NCBI GenBank assembly: GCA_036971475.1 | Contig: JBAIZL010000001.1 | Coordinates: forward strand, 136,271,692-136,335,691 | From: Prosapia bicincta | Taxonomy: Eukaryota; Arthropoda; Insecta; Hemiptera; Cercopidae | Length of the DNA stretch: 64,000 bases | Direction of reading: 5' to 3' | Shown: piece by piece, positions 47,368 to 64,000 of the stretch | Layout of the letters: every line of letters begins with the position of its first letter | Numbering within the stretch: the stretch's first letter is position 1 | Notes under the pieces: generated by a model | The model's input: only the letters and a program-made list of their open reading frames with translations | The model's database searches: none | What the model was told of the DNA's origin: nothing | Made by a program: the position numbers and the translations under genes

Positions 47368-48567
47368 TTGTGTATGTTCGTGTGTGCGCGCGCAAACGCG
47401 CGTGTGTGTATGCGTGTCTTCCATATATAGCTTTACTCACACCAAGTACTGAAATAATATATAAGTGACAACACAATTTCTTTTAGTTTGAGAGGTTTTT
47501 GATTATTTGTTATTAGTAAGCAACAAATTTATAGTAATCACAAAAGTGATTGAATTGATGTTTATTTAAAATCTGTATGGATAATTTCCACACTTTAAAA
47601 AAAATTATTTTTTTTGTGAGTATGTGCGTGCACGTAAAATTCCCAAATCCGAAAGAACGTCTGCTAACATATGTATTGCCGTTAGGTTTATCCCGACGCC
47701 GTGTTTATTCAAGAAGACAACTGGTTAAACACTGCTGAGTAATCAGACGGCCGGACTCCAGTGATAACGATCCATGTTATTATAACATTTTGTAGATAAT
47801 AAAATAATTTTTATCTCTACAGAAGTCTGGAACTACTAATTTACGCACGAAAAATAAAATAAATATTGCGTAAAATTATAAATAAATGAATGCATCAATT
47901 GGATTTAGCTAGTCTTTAAATAAATAGAGAGAAGGTTATTTGTGGTATCATGGCGGATTAACGAGGTAAATAAGAGGAATAAGTTGTAGAAAAACTGTAA
48001 CATGTGAATAAGCTTCAAAAAGCGATACTTTATGGTTTTACGATCTTTGCTGGGATATCTCTCAATATACAAGTTAGGCCAGTAGCCGTCTAGAGGATGG
48101 GGCTATGGAGGAAAAAACGTTCCTCCAACTAGAAATAAAGAGAGAGAGATATTAGTGGGTGGAACTAGTTAATCCAGCCACTTGAAACAGAAAATAATAA
48201 ATTTTGCTTTAGCACAGACTTATATTCTCCACATATTTCACCTCGTTAACCAAACTCCTTTTGTTCCGAAACTTGCTAACTAGCAGAGAGCATTTGTCTG
48301 TGGACATTGTGACGTAGAGAGACAATGCTTTCCCGGGAACTGAGATTACTTGCTTCGCTCCAGATGCTTTATTGTTCAGATCATGCAAGGGCGGCTGTAT
48401 TTAGGGATGATTGGCAAAAGCTATTAACTGACGATATTTTACTTACTTAAATAAATGTTTGTATAAAACCAAAAGTGTAAGCAAAGTTTATAGATATACC
48501 AGTGTATGACGTCTACACTACCGTGATTAATTGCTTTATGTTGTTAATGCATTGGTTAGTGTGTGTA

Positions 48568-48816
48568 TTACCAAACCACAAGGAAGATAATAGGGGCGTT
48601 AAAATAGATATTATTGAGAAAGAGAAAAGGTTGTAAGAAAATGTAATAGTAGATAACATAATTTGGAAAGGATTGCTTTCTCCTGGCAAACCTTTTTTCT
48701 ACTTGCGTGGGTGTTTTCTTCTTACACTCCCTTACAGCAATAAGGACGAATATGTGGAAATACAATAATATACGATAAGGAAGGGGCATCCCCCGGTAAT
48801 GGAGATAGGGTGTCAT
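48568..48816 (-). other. Small unrecognised ORF, block B copy
   Basis: An 82-codon counterpart of the frame at 3,095-3,346. The C-rich stretch after YLHYRG is 3 bp shorter than in A, so the frame stays open. Same caution as for the A copy. Confidence 0.2.
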
Positions 48817-50636
48817 TATTGGCTTCGCATGTTGAGCTCTAAACTGGTATACAAATGTAAAATTTAATTATAGCTAGAAGGATTTAATTACACGCAGACG
48901 GAAACATACTAAAAATATCACAAAAAATGAAAACTGAATAAGCTACTTCATATACACAGCAGGAAAGTATCCTGGTTTAATACCTAATTAGATATATTCG
49001 TGTAATTAGCTATATCCCTTACGTGCTTCGTGTAGGTAATATGCAGCCGAAGGATAAACTGAAGTTATCAGGATAGTGGTGTAGAAAAAAAAAAGAATAA
49101 TATAGAAAACTAATAATATAAAACAAAAACGGCAACAAAATGCAAACATATTGAAAGAAACTAAAGGTTACGAAACATTCTATTTGTAGAAACGTTTTCG
49201 ATTGGAAATATAATCCAGTTTTACCCGTTCTTCGTAGTAATCAAGCCGTCCGACGGCCATGATTAAGATTTACTGGTAACATTTTTACCCAATAATAAAT
49301 CGCTTTTCAAATAATACTAATCAACATAAGCGTACCTCCTCATATTGCTCAAGATATACCCTTATTACGTCATTCCACCCCTTCTACTTGCCACTAACCA
49401 CCAATATTATCACGAGTGCTCTAATAAAATACCAAAATCACTGAGTGTTATGAATGCGGAGTAAAATCTTGCGGAATGTTGTCTGTTCAACTGGCTTCTC
49501 ATTCTGAATGCCGCTGATTAATTGAATCGCACTGACGTCACTGTACTAAATGCGCATTGTGTCAGGGAAGTTGGTCAAATGCTCGACTTCTGATTGTTTA
49601 ATCCATTTCATTGTATGAAAACTGATTATACCTAATTTTATTCCTTTTATATATGAGCTGTGCATATTGAATCAATTTTCGATTCTTTTGCCTTACGACT
49701 GTGAGTGGCGACAACAGATTCAGTACACTTATAGTAACGATAAAATAAACTTTGATCTCTATTATTGGTATTTAGTAATTATCTCTCTGCATCTATGTGT
49801 TCTTTCTTACCAGCCATAATTCTCCACGTATTCTCATAGTTGTAGATTAGAGATGTAGCAATCTGTGACAACTCTCCTGGGGAAATTGTCTCTCAAGGAC
49901 ATTATATGGTTAGTATGTTAGGTGACTACTAGCTCTGCAGTTGTATTAACCTTAATACTTTATATAAATAAGCACAAACCAGCAAAAACGTAATTTTGTG
50001 TTTATCTATGACACGTATCTAGCCCTAGAGCATCCTCGTAAAAGAAACGCGTTATGAAAGTAATGCAATGCCTGGAATAATTACTTATGCCAACTTTATC
50101 GTCCATAAAATATTTACATTAAATAATACTACGAACAGAAAAAATAATGGGTGGGAATTAATAGCTTGGCACTTTTTTAGTAAAACTTTGGTAGGTTTGG
50201 TTACAGTTCAGAACAAGTTGCCATCTTGTCTCGCCACGAAATCAAAATCAAGGATTTCTCAAAGTGTATTAGATTTCTAAAATTATCCACTACAAATGAT
50301 TATTGCTTTGGTAGAATGTTTAAATTGAATTCAAAAGGAAAACCAAAGTGATAGGCATGATAAAATATTATAAAAGTAAAAACGCGAATTTCCTTTGGAA
50401 TAAATACTAACATCAACAAAATTTTAAATTATGCATTCCTTCCTTTTAATATTTATCAAATACCCTTGGGAATGGTTTTCCATGGTATCCCCCTTTGCAT
50501 AATTGGTTCAATAATTTACTTACGTTTAGTTTAAATGTTTATCATCACTTAAGTGACTAGTGACGTGTACAGATACCGAGTGTAAAGTATAATTTGTTAA
50601 CTTTTTTCCAAAACATTTATATACGTACATATATAT

Positions 50637-50712
<76 letters not shown>

Positions 50713-53505
50713 ATTTATATATAACAACCTACTCTCAACCATAGTCATAACAAGATAGCTACTCATTAAACGTTTGTGTAAGAAAAATAATAAGGAAGAG
50801 TAGATAAACCTAATGAAAGTTGTAGATTGAGATCCTGCTACTAGGATAAGTTACAAGATCTTGGTAAGTTATGGAGGGTATGAAATAGGCCTCCTCTCGG
50901 ATGGAACATATGTTTATTTCCTTCTCGGTGAATCAGGCTTTACATACAGTTAAATTTTCCATTACATTAAATAATTTATTTAAAAATTTAACTACATAAG
51001 AAACCAAAATTTAACATATTTGATGATAACAAGTGATGAACATATTTATATAAGTCCTATCTCAATTGTATGTTTACGATACTTTGTTGCTTACTATAGC
51101 TCCCGATGAGCTTATTATATTCATTACACTCTAGGATGCGACCATGGACTTAAGCTTCTACTATTTTCAATTATGTAAAGCATTGTTTAGGTTGAAACGA
51201 GAAATTTCCATTAGCACAACATATATACCATTTTCTTGCCTGAATATAGATAGTCTACAAGTTTTATTATAATAATGTGTAGGAAACATTTCATAAAGTC
51301 TTATGCCCATTTCTTTGTCGCCTAATATACCTATAAACAACCTTACGTTATTACAATGCTCTTAGTTTCAGTATAATAGGCATACACGTGCTACTCTTCC
51401 ACGCTCTGAGCAAATAATTGCAGTAAGGGTAAACTTATAAAACACATTTTCTCTCCACAGTACAACTTTCCAAACTAAATACAGCAAAGTGTACAAATTG
51501 AGTTCCAGTTACTTCGAGACAATACTTGGTTATTTCCCATTGTTAAAGTCTCTAGATAAAGTCGAGAATATATTTATTAACTTTATGTACAAACAACAGA
51601 AATATCAGTTCCTTACTTCTTATTAGTTCAGCCAAGTGTGTCTTTCACTACGAAGGGAGGTTGTGTAAGTTCCTCAAAATGATAAGTGGTGACTTTTGCG
51701 AATATTTTACTGAGGTACTGAATACATTGCATTGAGAATCATTATTTCGAAACAAGTCCTGCATAACATAATGCACCTTCTTGTACGTTATACTAAAAGA
51801 TTACATGTTTCAGCAAACTTTTTAGAATTAATTTACTCTTTCTCTCGGTTTTCCCACTCGGCCTCTCTCCATGTATATATGAACTGGTATAGTTTAGGAA
51901 GATTAAAGCGTTTTGCAGTTTCAAACTCTGCCCTCCTCAATGCATTACATAGTAGGAATCCAGATAAAAAAACTCCCGTTCGTGGCTTTAATTAATTAAA
52001 CTTAGGTTGCCATGCTTCCGGTAAATGCGTTTTCTTGCCAAGGTCTGTTAATGGAATGAAAGTAATTAAGCCGACAGCACATTGTGATGCGACGAAATCA
52101 ATCTCGCAGATATTTCTACAAGAAACCTTGTCGGGAAACTTTGTTAACTAAGTTTAGGGCCGCTTCCATTGGAGCTACTCCTAGCTCTACATATGTCCGC
52201 ATGGATACGAAAAACTTTTCATGGGATATGGGCTAATATACTATTAACAATGTCTTTTTTTAAAATACAAAATAATTTCTTTTAAAAAGCACGGATTTCA
52301 CAAGTTTGGGCCCTAAATGCTTTTATAAAACTAGTAATTATGTACTAACTAAACAAGGCCTTTGAACGAATGAATTGAATGCATACATTCAGACTGTCAC
52401 AGCTGAATTTCCGTCACACGCATAAATTCTATTTCTTCTGCCATCCAATATTCCTTGACGCCATTGTAGAAAGACACTCGCTGTAAGACCTCGAGGCCAC
52501 CTAAACCCATCCTCTCCTGAGCGATTGATGCTAGTTCGAGCTACATCTATATAAATTTATTTTCCTATATTTATTTTCCTTTAAAGGACTAGTTTTTATG
52601 TAGAATTAATATTCAACGTCTCGTCGCCCCTCGTGGGTGATTTGATGCTATACGGGTTCCAAAGTAACATTTGTTGAGCACATTTTGTTTTGTTTTTAAA
52701 AACGCCTATATTAAGGTAAGTACCTGAAGCTTATATTTCAGGTAAATACCAAATGGAAATTGAAATCAAAATGTCTTTACATTCCAGCCAAACAAGGGAC
52801 CCAATCCCTCTTTCATCAAGAACCTGTTTAATATGTCTTTTATTCATTTAAATCAAATTTGAATCACGAATCCCAACGAGTGTGACCGCCAGACTGGATG
52901 CCTGCAATGTCTTACTCCTGTACCTTTTCATGTAAAGCCCAAGTGCTACCGATAAAGGGATTTCTACAAGTGGAGGTTTTGAGGTGTTTTCTGTTCGACG
53001 AATTTTTCATATTTTGTCATTAATTCAGTTCCAGGAATAAATTAAATCGGGGTTAACTTTAAAATTGATTTTACTAATTGTATTGATTTTATTAATTTAC
53101 TATTATAATTTACTAGTTGGGAAACAATTAAATTTATTATTTTTTTACACAGGATTAATTCAATAAAAATTACTCTTTTTTCTGTTGTTGGAAACTGAAT
53201 TTAATAATAAAGAAATTTGTAACTGAAATAAATTCTTAAATAATAAAATTCTGAAATAAAATCTTAAAGTCCTTAGCTAATAAAACCTAAATTAAAATTT
53301 CCTTAAATAAACTAAAATTATTTTGATATTTATTGCAGGGAGGTTGGCTAAGTTTATTTCAATTATTATAAATTTCAAATTTAATTTATGATCTTATTTT
53401 GTGCTACCAATTAAATGACATTCAATAAATTTACATATTGTATTATTTAAAAAAAATTGTTACTAACTCTATTACCACAGAAACCATTGATTTACAACCT
53501 CATGA

Positions 53506-53572
<67 letters not shown>

Positions 53573-54675
53573 TTTTAATTACAACTAAATTTCAAATTTT
53601 ATGACTCATTCAGAAATACTAAATAATTTGTGATTGATCTTGTTTAATAATTTCTGGTTGAGAAATTATTTATATTTTTCTACAAATTAAATATTGATAA
53701 ATATTTTCCCCAGTTTATTAAACTACTGGTTTTAACAAACTTTACTGCATTTCTTTAGATATTATGAATGAATTTATTTTATAAATATGCCTAATCTTCT
53801 TTCTATCTTTTTCCATATACTTTACTATTTTTCTTTAATTGCAAACATTTGAACATTTTTACATAACCATTTTTATAACTAAATAATTTTGTAATTACCA
53901 ATTTTTTATTTAATTTTCAAAGAAATAAAGCCATTATTTATAATATTACACATTTAAAGCATTTATTTGAATCTTTGAGTTTTTGGAACGTATTTCAAAA
54001 TCAAATTTTATTTTATTACTAAATTTGTATAGAAATCATGACTTGCCCAATTCTCGCACTTTCGATGATACATCCCAAGGTCTAAGGAGATGACTTTATG
54101 CTTCCAGACTGGTAGTTCTTCTCATCTGGAATTTGGTTGATCCAGGACGCAGGAACGGACAAATTCGGCGAAGCCAGTTTCTTGACAAATGAAAATTTAA
54201 CCGTGATTTTTCATACTTCGATATCTAGTTTTCACTAGACATAAATTAAGACATACTACATTATTTCCGCACTCCGCGGCCTCGAGTTTATGCTCTAGAA
54301 ATCCATTTTGGTAATTTTGCTAATTTAACAGAAGCTATGACCTTTCTGGTCAGTGGCCTAATTACGAGAGAGCCCATAAACGCTCAGCAACAGTTATCGT
54401 CTCTATTCCCCCACCCTCGATTTGCTTGTCTGACTTGGATTTTGCCGTTTTTTCTTGTCTTAACTGTTTATTTAACATATTGTAAAAACCTGATTCTTAC
54501 GTAGCACACAAAACACTCCCGTAGTCATGATTTATGTACAATTACAATTTATTTTAGAATTATAGACTTAATGATCAATCTTCATGGCTTGAAAATTTTA
54601 TTTAAAATAACCTTTAAAAATTGAGATTATTTCAATTTTTTTATTGAATTGAAACGGGACATTCTAACCCGTTTC

Positions 54676-54887
<212 letters not shown>

Positions 54888-54992
54888 TGTAATATTTGAG
54901 AGTCAACTTTCGAGAGCTTATTATTTACCGTGCTTTCATTTTCCAGCTTTTTAGAATGTGTAAATATATATAAATACATATATTTATGTAGA

Positions 54993-55028
<36 letters not shown>

Positions 55029-55053
55029 AAATATATTTTCTTGTTTAATAATA

Positions 55054-55257
55054 AAAAACAACTATATTTATTCAAATACAAGAATTATTTATTAATTTAT
55101 ATTCAAAGTTTTTCGCTGATAAAGAGTACCAACATCATCAGGAATGAATCTGATTATGATGTCTCATTCCTGATGATGTTGGTAGTTTTTATCAACGAAA
55201 AACTGTAAATATAAATTAATAAATAATTCTTGTATTTGAATAAATATAGTTGTTTTT
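55054..55257. repeat. Foldback element, block B copy
   Basis: The same 94 bp arms and 16-base loop as at 9,464-9,667. The B arms are slightly more alike (about 89 of 94) than those of A. The CTGATGA - stem - GAAA order is kept in the right arm, and on the opposite strand in the left arm. Bounded by TA-rich tracts. Confidence 0.7.
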
Positions 55258-55269
55258 GATATATGTATG

Positions 55270-55334
<65 letters not shown>

Positions 55335-56377
55335 GAGGCCAAAAAACTATGAATTAAACATTCAATAAAAGTAAGCTCAGTTTACTGAGTCGTACTTCAC
55401 CACTCACTAGGTAAAGAACAACTACAAAACACTCCGTAACTGTTTCTGACAAACGCTTGTTGTTAACAAAACAAATAAATAAAAACTCTTTCATGATTGT
55501 GAAGAACCGAGGGTAGCAGTAATTCAGGTTTCTGTGAGTTGGAAAACCTAATTCCATATTTACATTTCAGTTGAAAAAAGCCTGATTTGGTTTTACAGCT
55601 GAAACAGTGTTGTTGGCAGGTCCATTACAAACGTTATTCCGGGATACCCACAAACGTTGCTCGTATCGCGAAAGGACGTCCTAATCGTCATGACGTCAGC
55701 CGCAGAATGTCACGATTGTTTGACGTGAAACTCTGTTTTTGTGAAAACAAATGCGATTTATAATGAACGATCGACATCACAAGGAAAAAATCTCTATTCT
55801 GTTTACTGTAATACAAATCTGTGACATAAATAAATGTTACAGGGGGGTGTGTTAACAATCCTCAAATGTCTTTTTGCACATGAAAACTTGTAAAAAGTTT
55901 TTTTTTTAGAATATGCCCATGTATAAGGTTTTTAATACGCTATAGATAGGATAGCGTTAAACATGTATATCCAAAAATACAACTGCAAAATGCAGTTGTG
56001 ACTTTAATACCCAGCATCAAACCTTTAGTGAAATTAGTTTGTGTTTCGAGTGTGCTTCTTGTAGGCATAATTTTAATTTTGGTAACTGGGATAAAAAGAG
56101 TGTGAGTTTCGATACAAACTGAAACATTTACCTAATATGAACCATGGCTAACCGCAGCACTAGATTCGGTCGTCGACGAGAAAAATGGCATTGTCACAAC
56201 TATGTATCAAGGGGCTACTTAATTCTGAATTCAGTCATTTCAAATACAGTTGAGTCTTATTATAATAAAAGAGATTTATAGATTTCTGTAACCCTAATCA
56301 TTACATATTACAAACATTTAAATTGTTTATAACCTTTTGTTACATGTTACAAATAAATAAATAAATAAATATATATT

Positions 56378-56446
<69 letters not shown>

Positions 56447-56477
56447 TCTCAAATATTAAAGTGTGAGTTATATATAA

Positions 56478-56534
<57 letters not shown>

Positions 56535-56547
56535 AGTGTGTGTGAGA

Positions 56548-56578
<31 letters not shown>

Positions 56579-56579
56579 T

Positions 56580-56720
<141 letters not shown>

Positions 56721-57903
56721 TGTGTGTTGCTTTAACTAAGGAATAGCTCGAGGAAAATTACGTTTCGTGATTTAAAATATTCGAAACTATACGTCTGGTA
56801 AAGATATTGTCGTTAGGTTTATCCCTACGCCGTGTATATTTAGCAGATATGTTGGTTATACACTGCTAAATAAGCAGACAGCCGGACTCCCGGAATATCG
56901 ATCCGTTATATAATAGAATTTTGTTGCCATTAAAATAAATTAATATCTCTACAGAAAGTTGGAGCTAGAAATGTATGAACGTAAACTAATAAATAGTGAG
57001 TAAAAATTATAAATAGGTAATCTCAAAGGAATCTATTAACTTTATATATCCTTCAGAAGGTTATTTTCGCCATCTTGAAGGAAATAAAATTAATCTGCCT
57101 TTCCGCCTTTAAACTCGTCGTATACATCTTATTCAAAATGTAAAATGGTCAGTGCAATCAGATAATTGTAATTCAAACTGTGTGAATTATGAACTAAAAC
57201 AACAAAAAATGAACTGTGTGGGTTTTTAAAAAAATAACAAATTTCTAAAGGAAAACAATAAAAAAAACTACTGTGAACATCTCTGAGAACATCACGCATT
57301 GCGTGAGACGGTTACGTAATAGGCCTACGAATTCAGATCCGCTTCTCATTGGTCGAACCGTTAAACTTGGTAAATAACAAGAAATACTTATGGAGAAATT
57401 ACATCATCGACAAATTATCGTAAAGAGACATTTTACGATTTCATATCTCACTATACAAGGTAGACCTGAAGCCGCCTAGAGGATGGCACTTTAGAGCTAA
57501 AACGTTCGTCCCACTAGAGGAATGGGACAAATAAGTTAATCGATCCTCTTAAAATAGAAAATAATACATCTTGGTTTAGCACAGACTTATGTTCGCGACA
57601 CTTTTCCTCTCGTTAAACAAATTCCTTTTGTTCCGAAACTTGCTTACTAGCAAAGAGCATTTATCTGTGGACATCGTGACGTTGTGAGACAATGCTTTCC
57701 CGGGAGCTGAGATTACTTGCTTCGCTCCAGATGCTTTACTGTTCAGAACGTACAGGGGTGGCTGTATTTAGGGGATGATTGGCAGAAGCTATTAACTGAA
57801 AATATTTTACTTACTTTATAATGTTTTCTATAAAACCAAAAGTGTAAGCAAAGTTTATAGATATACCTGTGTATGTCGTGGGAACCAACTGTGAATAATT
57901 ACC

Positions 57904-58224
57904 CTAAGTTGTTAAAAGGCAAACTGTTAGTGTATGTTTTTCCAACCACAAGGAATGTAATAGGGTGTTTAAAATAGATATAATTAGGGAAGAGATAAGG
58001 AGGACGAGGTAAAAGAACGTATTAGTGAATAACATACGTGGGGAGGATTGCTTTCCTCTTGGGGATCTTCTATCTATTGGTGTAGGCATTTTCACCTCAC
58101 AGCTCCTGGCTGTCACTAATTTGAGAATAATTAGTGGAAATGCAAGTATATAGGATAAGGAATTGATATACTCCCGGTAATGGAGATAAGATGACATTTT
58201 TTGTTTCGCTTGGTGAGATATCAA
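57904..58224 (-). other. Small unrecognised ORF, block B copy of the 12,299 frame
   Basis: A 106-codon counterpart differing from 12,299-12,619 by very few residues. Its retention mainly reflects the recent duplication. Confidence 0.2.
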
Positions 58225-58583
58225 CTGGGGTAGGAATTACCTGGAGGACTAAATTAAAGTCAGACTGAAAATATAATAGAAATTTTTAAAAGATGATGTT
58301 AAAATTCAAAGTAGCAAAGTATTCTAATTTAATATATATCCGTGTACTTACGTGTATGCATTATGGGCTTCGTGTATTCATTGTAAAACCGAAGGATAAA
58401 TTGAAGTTATCAAAGGATTGGTATTGAAAAAAAGTAGAAAAAAATATTAATATAAAGTAAAAAACTCTCATTGCAGAAACTTTTAATGGTATATAATTTG
58501 GTTTTACACGTTCCTTGGTAAAAAAAAACAATGTGTTCGATGGCTAAAATAACGATTTACTGGTAACATTTTTACCCAACAAT

Positions 58584-64000
<5,417 letters not shown>

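Overview
The window looks like non-genic, AT-rich DNA from an animal, probably a protostome invertebrate. The signs are long (TG)n and (TA)n microsatellites, a Penelope-like retroelement, a LINE with endonuclease, reverse transcriptase and RNase H, satellite DNA, and no long conventional host ORF. I could not assign a phylum. No cellular protein-coding gene, tRNA or rRNA could be supported. The only recognisable proteins are two decayed retroelement polyproteins.

The window is built from copies of itself, at several ages. (1) Block A (1-~12,985) and block B (45,493-58,583) are near-identical direct copies about 45.4 kb apart. (2) Block C (58,584-64,000, running off the end) is a third near-identical copy of ~4,030-9,300 of A, joined to B by a hybrid junction. 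(3) Inside A and B, a ~3 kb module (2,150-5,130) recurs ~9 kb downstream in a clearly older, diverged form (11,150-14,950; in B 56,735-58,583). (4) The middle holds an even older ~17-18 kb duplication. Segment [12.9-14.9 kb + inverted 15.1-15.35 kb + X 15.4-25.5 kb] is related to [E 28.43-31.7 kb + inverted 32.05-32.9 kb + Y 33.7-41.2 kb]. (5) A 1.75 kb tandem duplication (41.93-43.4 / 43.69-45.45 kb) lies directly before block B.

Insertions and expansions decorate this scaffold. X carries a 115/118 bp satellite (15.83-17.93 kb) with a 348 bp higher-order repeat, a ~2.9 kb element with terminal inverted repeats (20,202-23,106) absent from Y, and a 30 bp minisatellite (23,574-24,030) also absent from Y. 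E is preceded by a Penelope-like element (26,267-28,424) bounded by ~35 bp perfect inverted repeats. Y carries a 5'-truncated LINE (34,303-37,762) inserted in the same satellite family, with a 12 bp target-site duplication.

The points most worth a second look are: the multi-age duplication architecture; the Penelope terminal core recurring as short microsatellite-flanked relics; a ~204 bp foldback element with a hammerhead-like core in each arm; and islands of conservation (a TATA-like box, a CRE-containing block, a ~175 bp island and a small minus-strand ORF) kept between modules that otherwise diverged.
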